Source: Chrysophaeum taylorii
Lineage: Eukaryota > Sar > Pelagophyceae > Pelagomonadales > Pelagomonadaceae
Direction: 5' to 3'
Assembly: GCA_029834535.1 (NCBI GenBank)
Contig: JAQMWT010000373.1
Coordinates: forward strand, 62,001-126,000
Length of the DNA: 64,000 bases
The notes beneath the pieces were generated by a model. That model worked only from the letters and a program-made list of their open reading frames with translations. It had not been told where the DNA came from and ran no database searches. Below are positions 20,206 to 31,393 of this stretch, piece by piece. Position numbers and translations under genes: made by a program. Each line of letters opens with the position of its first letter. The first letter of the stretch is position 1.

Positions 20206-20916
20206 TCATGATTGTTTGTCTGCTCTCTTGGATTCCGCAACGTAATCGAGGCAGGCGTCCGCCAAGGGCAAGTCGGGAGGGATGGTGTCGCGGTCGAGAA
20301 GCTTTCGGGGCTCGAGGCCGTAGGGGTCGTCCTCCGGGGGGTCGGCGAGGCGGTAAATCACATCTCTCAACCCGTCGAGATTCTTTTGTTTGCCAGAAAA
20401 ACTGAGCATCGGGTGGTGGTGGTGGTGGTGATCGTAGAGGTGTTTCGGGTCGTTCGATTTCCGCACGCAGGCCGCGACCCGTTCCAGAAATTCGGGCGTC
20501 TCGAAGAGACGCTTCGCTTCGGGATTGAAGGGCGTTTCGTAGTCCTCGAAGCCGCGCTTGACGTAGAACAATTTCTTCAAAAAAGTCAGCGCCGTGACCA
20601 CAAAGTGCTTGCTCGGATTCCAAGACGGATACGCCGCCTTGAGATCCACGGCGCCCTCGGGAGACACGTACGGCGAAAAGACATCGCTCAAAAAACGAAG
20701 CTCAGGCCACGCGTCGTGGTCGTTGTAGGCGGGTGGAAGCCGAACTTCAAACTTGAAAACGCCGCCGGCATATAGACCTCGACGCACAAAAATCACGCCG
20801 CTCCACCGTCTGAGCTCGATGGGCACCACGTACACGCCCCCGGGCGCGTTCGACCGCAGGTGTTTGTACTCGATCGTTACTTTGTAGTCCTTCACGCCGC
20901 CCTGCTCCTCCTCCAT
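20206..20916 (-). CDS. AKTIP/FTS-like inactive ubiquitin-conjugating domain protein
   Basis: About 236 residues with a UBC fold. The sequence YKHLRSNAPGGVYVVP and the block FKFEVRLPPAYNDHDAWPEL-x-FLSDVFSPYVS match E2 strands. At the position of the catalytic cysteine there is a DLKAAYPSW segment, without cysteine, as in AKTIP/FTS (human has DVKRAFAKW). The following NPEAKRLFETPEFLERV matches the AKTIP C-terminal helix. AKTIP links Hook and FHIP proteins to dynein for early-endosome transport. I chose ATG 20916, since the longer frame to 20958 begins with GTG and runs through the telobox-like AACCCTAACCCTT immediately upstream. A histidine run (GGT-complement repeat) lies near residue 165. Confidence 0.83.
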   Translation of the reverse strand: MEEEQGGVKDYKVTIEYKHLRSNAPGGVYVVPIELRRWSGVIFVRRGLYAGGVFKFEVRLPPAYNDHDAWPELRFLSDVFSPYVSPEGAVDLKAAYPSWNPSKHFVVTALTFLKKLFYVKRGFEDYETPFNPEAKRLFETPEFLERVAACVRKSNDPKHLYDHHHHHHPMLSFSGKQKNLDGLRDVIYRLADPPEDDPYGLEPRKLLDRDTIPPDLPLADACLDYVAESKRADKQS

Positions 20917-20942
20917 AAGGGTTAGGGTTACAAAAGGGTTAG
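20917..20942 (-). promoter_or_regulatory. double telobox-like motif before the AKTIP-like gene
   Basis: The minus strand reads CTAACCCTT then AACCCTAACCCTT directly before ATG 20916. It is the longest telomere-like run among the gene-proximal motifs of this window, and its closeness (0 bp) suggests the transcription start lies at or within it. Function is inferred. Confidence 0.45.
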
Positions 20943-21252
20943 TATGAGTTGGCGCCACCCACCAACCACGACAACAACAACGGCGATCACGTAGTATAAT
21001 AAAACTCTTCCTTCCTGCTCATATATAATAATAACGCGCGAGCACGATGATAATTTCTAAAAGGAATTGAATTGGAGTGCCCCGGGTGGAGGCGAAGGAG
21101 CGGTTCATCATCAATCATCAATCTTCTTCTTCTTCGTCTTCAAAATCATCTCGCTAGAAACCGAGAGATGGAAAATATTTTCTTTTCTCTGGCGGTGGTG
21201 CCTCCTCCACTTTTACGATCTGCGGGCGGGCGGCGGTTATAACCGTGATCAT

Positions 21253-21408
21253 TCAGAACGGCACCTCTTCAGGCTTGGCCTCGCGCTTGGCGAACATGCC
21301 CGTACAGCTCATGTAACACAACATGTTTGACTCCTCCTCTTCGCCCTCCTCTTCGAACCCCACGTGCACGGGCTCCGCCCTCGCTTCCTTATCTTGTGCT
21401 GTTGCCAT
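21253..21408 (-). CDS. small acidic 51-residue protein (candidate)
   Basis: An ATG-initiated frame of 51 residues, MATAQDKEARAEPV at its start, then an EEEGEEEE run, then a Cys/Met segment MLCYMSCTGMF and a charged tail ending EEVPF. No family recognised. Support for reality is the telobox-like AAACCCTC at 21433-21440, 25 bp upstream on the same strand, and a T-rich-complement leader, as at other genes here. It could be a small membrane-associated or metal-binding protein, or chance. Confidence 0.45.
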   Translation of the reverse strand: MATAQDKEARAEPVHVGFEEEGEEEESNMLCYMSCTGMFAKREAKPEEVPF

Positions 21409-21438
21409 CTTTTTTTTTATGTGACGTGTGACGAGGGT

Positions 21439-21933
21439 TTAGTAGTATTTCATGAGCGCGCGCTGCTGGATCCATCGGCAGGAGCTTCGCGCGCCTTGCC
21501 GGCGTGGGTGTTCGAGTTTGTGGACGGCGTCTCCGCCGTCCACCTCGTTCTGCCGTCGGCATTCCGTCATTTGCTCGTCGATAAGACTGCGCATCACGTC
21601 GTCGGCGAAATTGCCATTGCGTACGATCCGAAACGAAGGTGGCGGTACCGAAGCCGCGAGGCCAAGCCCATCCCTGTAGTGCGACGGGAAAAACAAGAGG
21701 TCGACTCCCATTCGCACCGAACAGAGCGTCGTGTCGGCTTCCTCTGGACAGAGGACAATTCCTCGGGGCCTAGAGCGACCGCCGTCTCGGCCGAACGAGA
21801 CATAATTAATTGTCCGTCCGCGCTGCAGGAGGCCTTCGCGATCGAGTGCTGTCGGTACAAAACCCGACGCTAGAGCTCTGTACTCTTGCAGGTCGAAGGC
21901 GCCGAGTCCACACAAATAATTGCCTGGATTCAC
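21439..21933 (-). CDS. hypothetical 164-residue protein
   Basis: An ATG frame with globular-looking composition, including GRTINYVSFGRDGG, VRMGVDLLFFPSHYRDGLG and a cysteine in VLCPEEADTTLC. I do not recognise the family. Its stop codon overlaps the telobox-like motif upstream of the small 51-residue frame. Codon composition resembles the neighbouring host genes more than the AT-richer LTR element that follows. It may be truncated at its 5' end. Confidence 0.4.
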   Translation of the reverse strand: MNPGNYLCGLGAFDLQEYRALASGFVPTALDREGLLQRGRTINYVSFGRDGGRSRPRGIVLCPEEADTTLCSVRMGVDLLFFPSHYRDGLGLAASVPPPSFRIVRNGNFADDVMRSLIDEQMTECRRQNEVDGGDAVHKLEHPRRQGARSSCRWIQQRALMKYY

Positions 21934-22213
21934 GTCGGTGGTCGACGCGGAGGTCTCTGGTACTTCTTACAGGAGTTGGCCTGACCGGTTCCCGTCCTCG
22001 TCGTCACGCACTCCACCCTTGTCCCTGACTCAAGTCTTGGCTCGTTTCCTCGCGGCTGGTAGCGGCTAGAAGAAGAAGAAGGAGGCCCCCCTTCGAGCCT
22101 CTGCAGCGTCGCCTTTGCTTCGGCTACCCGCTGCTCTCCTCAGCAAGCTTCTCGCGTTCAATCTCTCTTCGTTTTTGGTGCGACGGCGCTTTCGCGCCTG
22201 AAGGTCCCTCCCC

Positions 22214-22394
22214 CTAGAGAACAATAAAAATCACTGTGCCTCTGCTAGAGAATGGTGGCAGTGGTAGTGTTGCCTTTCGTCCTGTCCTCTAACGACGACA
22301 CAAAGAGCAGCACGGTGTGCGACACCACAGCGATTTAGTGGTTGTGTGAAATAATGTTAAGGGGGAGGGGGGTTCCTAACCCTAAATGGAATTT
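22214..22394 (-). repeat. 3' LTR of the 8.2-kb element
   Basis: Shares with 30239-30422 the strings AGAATGGTGGCAGTGGT, GCCTTTCGTCCTGTCCTC, ACGACGACACAAAGAGCAGC and CTAACCCTAAATGGAATTT. The outer edge carries a telomere-like CCCTAAA. Differences are scattered substitutions plus a few small indels around 22305-22345. Confidence 0.75.
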
Positions 22395-25300
22395 TTCTAT
22401 CTCTACGCCCGGACTCGGTGATGAGCGAAAGAAATCTGGGACAAACAAAACAAATGTCTGGCCAAGGGCAAATGGATGTCGAGTCGTGAGGAGGCGTTGA
22501 AGGAAAAAATTGTGCGAAGTGCATGAAAGAGATAGAGGAAAACGAAACGCAGGTAGTGTGTGAAGTGAGAAAGGAGAAAGAGCGGATGATCAAAGAAAGG
22601 AAAATGCATCGATCGTGAGTAAGAAGAAAAGTGGAGGAACTTGCTAAGTAGGCTAACGATGAAGTATGGCGAATTCTGTTGTGCGAGAGATCAGATCATC
22701 ATCTTGCTCGGTGGCTAATGATATAGGGGGCGGTGTGTGTGCCGGTGGATAAATCCGAAGTGGCTGGGGGAGCGTCTGAGTAGAGCGGGTGGTCTAACGA
22801 ATAGGAGGGATCATGGGTCAGGCAGTCGGGAATTGTGCAGCAGCAGACCAATGATTGATCGGAAGGCGAATAATGAGAGTGGCCGTAGGGATGTGATTCT
22901 ATTGTGGCTAATGTTGGACTTGTAAAGATTTGACGATGTGACGGAGCGCCAGCGTGATCCCATGTAGAGATATGACCATTTAGCCAAATCGGTTTCGACA
23001 TGGTAAGGTAATCGTCGTAATGAGAGCGAGTAAGGCGGAGCTGTTTCTGGAAGATGAGGGAACCAGAATTGCCTGTCACATACGTGTCAAAGCTGTCGTC
23101 CTGAGTGTAGCGTGGGAGATCTGAAGCTAGGCTATGAGCGTCTAAAATAATATGCGGATAATCGTAGCGCGATGAGGATATCGGGATAAAGTTGTCTGGG
23201 GGTGGCCATAAATATGAAAACTCTAAATTTGCTGTAGCTTGGGGTTCGTAGTCTCGTGTAAGTCGCCAGTGGCTATCATCAAAAGATGATTGGGCGGAGA
23301 CTGAGGTTTGCGAGTGTTTCGCGTATGATGGTGGATACTGGCGTGTGTCCTGTGCTGACGAGTCGGTACCCCGTGCAGAAAATGCAGAAGAGCTGGGCAA
23401 CAGAAGAGAATGCCTGAAGGCGATGAACTGCTGGAAGATAGTGTCCGTGCCAGGGGGAGAGTTGACTTCGAATGTAAGGTCAAAGTCGCATCTATCGTGT
23501 TCTATGTTGCAAAGTGATTCTGAAACTGTGACAATCGACTGATCTATTCATTTCATGCCTGGAGTCGTTGACATCAGAATCAAACGAAGCGTTTTCACCA
23601 GAATCAAACTTCCCTTGATGTACAAGCGCGAGAGGGAGCGTTGTGCATCCCTGGTGAATCGTGCAGTGACTGAAAGGGGAGACATTCGACAGAAGGGTGT
23701 TGTCGATATGCGAGAGCTGTACAGTTTACAACGTGTAGGGAGCGTATGTTGCAAGAGAGGATTATTCTGTGGACGGGGGATGTCCGAAGAATGAACATGA
23801 TGTGAGGTCCTGTCCATAATGCGAGAACTGTCCGATAATGAATCATGCGAGACTGTGGCTAGCAGCGAGTGCGTGGGAATGAAGAAGTAGATAGGCATGG
23901 CAGTTTTAACTTCCCTTGATTCGTAACACAACTGGGTGGGACTAGCGGTGTGCGGCAGTGAGATTCGGGGGGGAATGCTGAGAGCAGAGCGCGTGTCAAA
24001 CCTGTGGAGATTGGGGGTTATCCTCGTGGGTGCTACGGAAAGCGTCGACTTGGTGCGAAACGCAATGGCGGCTGCTGGGCTCAGAGTTCTGCAAGATGGA
24101 ACCTGCAGTGCGAACGGAGAGGAGCTAACCGAGTGCGTCATAGGAGCGTAATACGCTAGTGCTGTCTGAGCTGTGTCCGAAGCATGATTCCGATAACAAT
24201 GTCGACAGATGCGAGATATGATCAGAACTGGACGAGGATTTCGCGCGAAGTTGTGTTGTAACCGAACCATAGTGGTGCAGAGCTTCAACGTCAAACATAG
24301 TGCTGGGGGGGACGTGAAGAGAGATGAGTAAAGGACTCTGCGTGCGGCTATCATTTGGTGGCGGGCATTTATGGCGCGAGACTACCGATAACTGTGAAGT
24401 GTGGCGTTGGCGTGACTGAACTTCGTTTGCATATGGCAGCATGCTGGATAAAATCGAGCGAGGGTGGAATGCTGAAACTTGAGAGGTCTGACCTGCGAGA
24501 GATTGACGGAAGAGCGTGGGGGGCTCTGAATTGCATTGATGACGGAACTTTGTGTCATCACAAATCGTCGGGGATTTGGTCGTCGGGAGTCGCGTTGAAG
24601 CGGGGAGGAACGACGAATACTCATCAGGTCTTGGCGTGTGACAGAGGTCCTTAGAAAGAGGGACTTCGGTACGTGCCTTGAATTGAGTTCCGATGTAGCC
24701 AGAGTAGCCATAGGAGGCATGACTGATACGAATCGAAACGAATCTTGTCGTCGGTGGAATACTAATGCGCCCTCGTAATTCGAACTGGGTGAAATCTTCG
24801 AATTGCCGGTGAGACCGAGAGACCATGATTGCGAAACGAGCGCGGAGCCGGGCGGCGGTCGGAGGAGGCGCTTCAGGCTGAGACGACAGTGTTCTGCGTA
24901 TCATGAATCAAAAGGTGTTTGGGCATCGTACTGTGCGACAAGCGAGCGTGCGTCTCAGTTGACTGTGGGTGTACCATGGGTATGGCGCAATGTTTGTAGT
25001 CTAAACCGAGAGGGGCGGTGAGCGTGCCGTCGCGAGTGCATTGTAGCCTGTGCGGTGTCTGGGCTTTAATCGGAATATGACATATGACGTCATACAAAGC
25101 GATGGGAGCTGAATCAGACGTGATGGGACTGGCTAGTAGTGCCGGGAGCAGCATGTCGGGGGTGGCGCTCAGAGATGAGGGTGGAACGCAGTCCACTTCT
25201 ATCTTGGTTGCCGTGTGTCGCGGTACTATGGGCGTAAACAAATGACATGAAGTAAATGCTTGTGTCTCAAACGAGAATGCGGTTATAGTCGCATGGGAAG

Positions 25301-27365
25301 GTTGCATTTTGTCTCTACTGCAGTCAAATGCTTTGGAGGAAACCAATGCAGAAACCACGAGCACATGGGTGGCGTCTGGTGGCCAAAGTTCCTGTGGGAG
25401 TGGTTGAGATGACTCTAAAGTAGGATTCCTTCTTGGGTATGACTCAAGCGTTGCAATGAGTTCTTGCTCGAGATCATACTCGTCCATTAGATGACTTGAG
25501 GTGGTCGCGAATGAGCGATACGTCGACCTGGTGTCAGGGGAGACCGAGGTGGTGCAGTGACCTGACTGGCTGAGGTAGCCGTGCTGGTAAGATTCCAGCG
25601 GGTGCGCATAACTCTGCAGAGTGCTGACATTGGCTTGTGCCTGATCTGCAGTCGTGCAGGGAGGCGAGATCGTCTGTGCTAATACGGATTGCAGCGACAG
25701 GGAAGGGTCAGGTGCCTGGGGGGCTGAGAGGCGGCCTTTGTCTTCTAGAGGCGAAGGGAACAAGCAAAGCTGTAGCTTCGTCTCGTCGTGATCGGATAGG
25801 CGCAATGAGCTTGTGCGCATGATCGTGGTGCGCTTACCTGATTTTCATGATGTACCTTTGTGTCCTGTGGTGGTGCTTCTGCGAGCGGGACATATCTTAA
25901 GGATTGGTCCATCGGATGGGGTGCATCAGCTATGAATGAGACAGGAGCCAGTAGCAGTGCAAGGTCAGGTGACAGAACGTTTGCGTGGTCGAGTAATTGA
26001 GCGTTGGACCTGAGCATCGTCTGCATAGTATGGAACCGTGCTGTGCAGTTGGTTTGCGTTGTCTCGTCTGCTACATCAATGAGCTGGCTGGTGTAGCTGG
26101 CCGTTGTGGTCTTATCTTTCGTCTTGTCGTCCAATATAGACTGCGAGATAGTACTGGTTGCTATGTGCGAGACTTTGAGTAGCTGTTGAGCAGCTGTTGA
26201 GAGCTGCGTGCTCTCTTATCCGGCAGTTTCTGTTGCTTTGGAGTTCCAGAGACATGATTGCGCAGCTTCGGACGTCTTGGCATTGGGGATTGCCATAAAG
26301 TAATTCGTAAGTTCAAAGTCGGACGTCGGAAAATGCATCGAAAGACCTGTGAGGTCACCAATTGAAATACGCCCTCGTAAGGCGTGCGCGACGTGGTGCG
26401 GGCGCGAGCGACTTTGGTTGGTGATCTGAAGGTCGTGATATACGTTGCGGCGCGGAGTGTCGGTGGAAATGACGAGTGTCGTGGTGTTAGAGGCGGTGAC
26501 GCGGAGAGCATCAAAAAGCGTGTCATGCTCCAAGAGCGAAAGCGCGTGATGCGGGTGGTCCGAAGTCAGTGCCAAAAGGAGTGTGGCTCGCAGCTGACCT
26601 GTCTGCAAGACAGGGCAGATGGGCGCGTGAGCTGAGATCCCGTGGTGGAGAGTATCCGGCCTGAAATGCTTGGGGTCCAGTGCGGGAATTCGAAAAGAGG
26701 GGTCGCCGAAGGAGAGTGCAGAAGAACCAAGGGCGATGTAAGGGTCAGTCCTGCTGGGTGCATCCTCAATAGCGGAGATGCTGGGACTAGAGCGGTGAGT
26801 GCCGGAGTGACCAGGATTGCCCTTAGGCGTGTAGAGCATTCGAAGGTGCGGGCATGTGACATGCGTCCTCAAATGAGGAGTGACGTGCTGAGCGATAAGA
26901 CGCTTTTGAGGGAGGCAACGTACGTGACTTGGGTGCATGTTTGTGGTGGAGCCGGCAGCTGGCGTGGAACGTTTGTCGTGCATTCCAGTGATGCGAAAAT
27001 GCTTACAGAAATGGTTCAGTTGAAGCGAGTCTGTGCATAGTGCGCGGAGAATGTTTCCTGAGAGCGTAACGTCGATTTTCCGGAGGCAGCGCAAGCGTGT
27101 GGCGTCCAGAAGAGAGCTATGCTAGGGGACACACAGGACCGAAGTGTTTGCAATGGAATCGTGCATAGTTTGCGGCTGATCGGGTCGTTCAGAACTCTCG
27201 AAATCTGTGTCTGTTACTGCAGCCATGGGGAAAGCTTTCCAGAGGCTTGGTCGCGGTGAGACATAAGGATCGGCAGTCAAAAGGAGTGCGTCCTCTGACC
27301 GAAAGTTAGAGAGCAGATGATCAGGTGCTGCGACTGGTGCTCGTGCGAAGACATCCATCAAATCG

Positions 27366-29756
27366 TTACACGGTGGTCGCAGATGGGTCCATGCAACCTG
27401 CTGAGCAGTGGTATCCAGTGCATCCGACCGAGAAGGTGGATGGTGGGTGCAGCAGCAAGCGCCGGTGAGCGGCAGTGCGCGCCTGTCTTCGAGGCGGGGA
27501 TGCGGCGAGGCGGAACCAGCTTCGAAGTGATCGGGAGCTGCTGATCGAGAGATATCGAACAAGGCGGGAGTGCCTGGTGAATCTGAGCTGATACCTGCAG
27601 GTGCGGTGATGCCTGCGAGTATGGTGACCTGGGACCGTTGACAGCGTGTCTTGTCCTTGTGGATTCGGCATTGCGGGGTCATTGGTGGTGCTTGGATCAG
27701 GCGGCTGATCTGGAATGGTCGAGGAGACCATCTTCGAGACTACTGAAGTGGGTCTTGTTTCTTCGCTATATGCATCATACCAGGGGACTAAATCAGAGAG
27801 GATGTTGTCGGTGGCCTGCGGCTCTTGTGCCCGGTGCATCGAATACGGCGGAGCTTTAGATTCTTGGGTATGGTTGCCGTAGTCTGTGTAGGCATAATAC
27901 TCGGGAACATCTCGAGGTGTCTTGGTCTTTGACTTGTCGAAAGTGGGAACGAGATGGCTTGGTGTTTCTTCGACAAGATTGCTTCCTGGGCCGTTGTGCT
28001 CGAAGAGAGAAGAAGCCCTTATGCATGTCTTGGCAGCATGATGGTGAGCATGACCATCTGGCAAAGAGTTGTCTTTTGATAGTTCGGAACTTGTCGACTC
28101 TTGATGTGGGTGGTCTTGATTCTTGGTGGGACTTTGCACGTGGTGACCGTCGCTGGTGGTAGGGGTGCGGTCGCCGGTGTTGAATGTACGCCCTCGCAAC
28201 TCGGACGCGGGGATGTGGTCGAGTTGGAATGAACCAGGTAGCTGATAAGGCGAGCGGGTGCAAAGGGGTTCAGGGGGTGCCAAAGAGGCGAAGAGTGAGT
28301 GGGTAGAGGAGGAGGGGCCAAAGATGGCGGGGGTTTGAGAACAGAGAGACGGAGTGGGTGGTGAACCAGGAGAATTGGGTCCAGGGCATCCGTGGAGGTG
28401 GTGATGATACTCGGGGAGAATCGGGGAAGAGGCGATTGGAGGTTGGTTCGGAAGGGGATGAGGGTTGGTTGTGGATGGGGAAAGGAGGTGAAAGATGCGA
28501 TGCAGCATCTTGGATGGGGTGGGTGGCATCCAATGAGGTAAGAATGGTTTGGAGGACGGCGTTGGTTTCAAGGTGGGAGCTGCGGATGTCATCAGCGTGG
28601 GCAGTTTCGAGTGTGCCTTGAGCTGGGTGTGGGTGAGATGGTGTTCGGCTTGGGTGGAGACCAGTTCGTCGGCTTGGATGGCGAGCTGGGCAGTGGCGAC
28701 AGCCAGGGCGGCGTCGGTGGTGGTGAGTTTGTTGGCTGCGGAGGACAAAGCGTCATCCTTGCGAATGAGCGTGGCCTTGGTTGCGGCCAATTCAGCGGTT
28801 TGGGAGCGGAGTGCAGCCTTAGTTGTGGCCAACTCGCGTTTGAGCTCAGACGGAGGTGCATTGGAACTTGGAGAAAGGAGGTGGAGTGTTGTTTGAGTGG
28901 GGACGGAGGAATGGTCGTAGTCGTGGAATGCATAGTCACGCGGGTGGAGGGGCAAATCGGGGGAACAGCGACTTTCGAAAGGTGATGAAGGTCTGTCAGG
29001 AGGGTCCGATGGTTGGGCGGCAGTAGCTTGAGCAAGGAGCTGTGGTAGAAATGGAAGTGCCGGGGCCGTCATGGCCGTAGGTGGCATGGTCTTGTGGATG
29101 GAGAGGAAAGTCTTGAGGAGAGTGACTTGCGGAAGATGATGGATATCGGACAAGGGAATCCGACAGTGGGGCGGCATGAGCTTGAGCCGCGGTGGGGGCT
29201 TGGTCGGGGATGAAGGTGCCGGGGCCGTCATGGCCGTATATGGCATGATCATCAAGAAGATGAGTGGTGCGGCGAGAGGGTTGAGGAGGATGTTGGGGAA
29301 CTTGTATATATGTGGTGTAGCGGGAGTCGCCGATAGTGGGGAGTTAGGCTCCAGTGAAGGAGGTGGAGGCTCCGGTGGGGTTGGCGGAGTGAAGGGAGTA
29401 GTGTTTATTGGTGGTGGAGTGTTCAATATTGCTGGTGCGATATTCGAACAAGGTGGAGTGTCCTCGTGAATGTGAGGTGTGCCAGGTTGTGGAGTATCCT
29501 CGTGAATGTGGGGTGTGCCAGGTTGTGGAGAAACCTTGGCTATGCCTGGGTCCGGAGGGAAAGCAGTGGGGTCTGAGACTTTGCCGTGGGGTGTTTGACA
29601 TCCGGTGTGGTTGTCGGCATGAAGGGGGGTGACCATCGAGATGATCGGGTCTTGGGTCCCGACTTCGTGAGAAGTTTGCTTGTGCTCAAGAGGAGTTGCC
29701 GGAAGAACAGCTGGTTGGGGAGCTTGTTCAAGTTGCTCGTCTTGATCGAGTTGCAC
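27366..29756 (-). mobile_element. large gag-like region of the 8.2-kb element
   Basis: A continuous open stretch of 796 codons (GTG at the edge, so the true start is elsewhere). It is very rich in Pro, Thr, Ser and His. A coiled coil lies at about residues 305-385, with Ala-Thr-Lys repeats such as ATTKAALRSQTAELAATKA. Two short tandem copies of a PGTPHIHEDT unit occur near residue 80. No zinc knuckle or enzyme motif. Composition and position suit a gag-type structural protein. Confidence 0.5.
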
Positions 29757-30238
29757 GTCTTGATCGAGTTGCTCATCTTGAGCTTCGATTACAGTGATTT
29801 TGGCTCTGAGATCTGCGTAATCAGCGGCGATTCAGGCTTTGAGAATAGCTTGATCAGAGGCGAGTTGATCTAAAAAATTAGCTTTGAGCTGTTGGCAATC
29901 GGCGGTGAACTCAGCAGAGAAATCGGCTTTGAACTGTTGAATGAGAGCTTGTTGTGTAGCGAATTGCGTCGCTACTCCCAGACTCGGGACTAGTGGGTCG
30001 TGAGTCGCCATCGTTTTCGGGGTTGCGTTTTGCGCGTTGTTGGTTGCCTTTCACACTTTTTTTTCACACTTTTTCACCAGTAGCAAGCGATGAGACTTGA
30101 CTACGGTCTTAAAACTTTCAGGAACTTCAGGAGATTGCTCTTTTCTGGAAATCCTGAGTCTTTGTCCGAGACGTCGATCGAGATCGATGTCTTTCGGAGG
30201 AGGACGTTTCTCTACCAGTACCGGACTCGGCCCATAAC

Positions 30239-30422
30239 CTAGAGAACAGTAAAAATCACTGTGCCTCTGGTAGAGAATGGTGGCAGTGGTGGTGCTGCCT
30301 TTCGTCCTGTCCTCCAACGACGACACAAAGAGCAGCACGGTGGTGTACGCCACAGCGATTTAGTGGTAGTAAGTGAGTGTGAGGTTAAGGGGGTGGGGGG
30401 TTTCTAACCCTAAATGGAATTT
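30239..30422 (-). repeat. 5' LTR of the 8.2-kb element
   Basis: The direct-repeat partner of 22214-22394. Its outer edge (30422) is immediately joined to the 5' terminus of the third Helitron copy. On its inner side the minus strand continues GTTATGGGCC, also found beside the related LTR at 5.19 kb, which marks a conserved leader or primer-binding region. Confidence 0.75.
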
Positions 30423-31393
30423 CCTAACTACTAATCGACAGATGTCCTAACTACTAATCGACAGATGTTTGTCTGTCTGTCTGTTTGTCTGTCCCTCGAT
30501 TTAGGGTAAGGATCAGGTAGGCGCGAGAGTAAGGATCAGGTAGTCGCGAGAGCCAGACAGTGATCCTCCAAGCCGTCTACGGCGACCTCGCAGACTATTT
30601 CCACGACCCGCGGCGGCTCTTTCAGCGCGCCATTCTCACGCCCCGTCGAAACGATGTTGTCGATGCTGACAACGCGCGCATGACCGCGGCCTTTTTTTCC
30701 CGGAGACGAGGCGTCGGAGTTCTTTTCGGCCGACTAGGTTGGGTCGGAAGACGACGCCTCGCTCTCAAGAGTCGAGTTTTGAACTCCCTGACAACCAACG
30801 GCATGCTGACTTTGATCGCGAGCTTAAAGTCTTCGCAACCTCGACCCGTCGCACGGCCACTGCAACGGTACCAGATACATGATCGATCGTGTCGTTGTCA
30901 CCGAGGCTCCTCCAACCTGTATCCCGTAAGGCCCGCCGACGCCAAACGATCACCAAGACCCAGGGCCAGACGCCCCGCGAGGTCGGCGTCCTCTTGGCGA
31001 AGCCCGTCTTCTGCCACGTCCAGCTCTACGTGGCTCTCTGTCGATCGGCAACCCCGAGGATATCCTCTTCTGAGTCGACGACTCCACCCTACCCCACACG
31101 TGCTGCGCAATACCGATAAGCCCCCTCCCGGCGTCTACACGCGCACTGTAGGTGAACTTACTGGGACCAGGTGAATCATCCAAGCAGCTTAGATTGGCGG
31201 AGGTGAGAGCGACGAGCTCGAAGGAGAGTGGGGTGAGTGGATGTGAGCACGAGTGGGCTTACGCCGAACTTTTTTAAGCCGAACGGTTAGAGATTGGGAC
31301 TAGGTGAACTTACTGGGACCAGGTGAACTTACTGGGGTTAGAGATTGGGACCAATAGGTGAACTTACTGGCGAACTTACTGGCCTGCACTTGT
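30422..31393 (+). mobile_element. Helitron remnant, copy 3
   Basis: Third copy of the repeat, with the 23-bp 5' terminal unit present twice in tandem (30422-30444 and 30445-30467), helicase fragments, and a 3' tail of tandem units ending CCTGCACTTGT at 31383-31393. It directly abuts the 5' LTR of the neighbouring element, so one inserted at the edge of the other. Confidence 0.7.
30560..31125 (+). pseudogene. Helitron Pif1-type helicase C-terminus, decayed
   Basis: The best preserved of the three. An open + strand frame from 30560 holds VYGDLADYFHDPRRLFQR, ILTPRRNDVVDADNARM and LNSLTTNGMLTLIASLK, matching the ILTP...VD and the L-x-NGMP-x-H-x-LxLK blocks of Helitron helicases. The frame is then lost, and the motif VI block (TKTQGQTPREVGV) and VFCHVQLYVALCR continue in another frame (30889-31119). 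In this copy motif VI reads TKTQGQ where the consensus is NKSQGQ. Confidence 0.72.

Larger units (their letters stand above)
22214..30422 (-). mobile_element. 8.2-kb LTR-flanked element without recognisable pol (fossil)
   Basis: Direct repeats of about 180 bp at 22214-22394 and 30239-30422, about 90% identical by eye, bracket a block that is AT-richer than its surroundings. Transcription would run on the minus strand: the right repeat is the 5' LTR, followed by a leader, a glutamine-rich start near 30.0 kb, a large gag-like region (27366-29756), and a series of shorter minus-strand open stretches to 22.7 kb. I could not find reverse transcriptase, RNase H or integrase motifs in any of these. 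It is either a large non-autonomous LTR element or an element whose pol has decayed beyond recognition. More than six interruptions are apparent, so it looks broken. LTR divergence suggests moderate age. The minus-strand AGAGATAGAAAA next to the 3' LTR fits a polypurine tract. Confidence 0.68.

Noticed and set aside
22699-26134. Several minus-strand frames of the 8.2-kb element as separate host genes
   Set aside because: They lie between the LTRs, share composition with the gag-like region and lack recognisable domains or gene-type upstream motifs.
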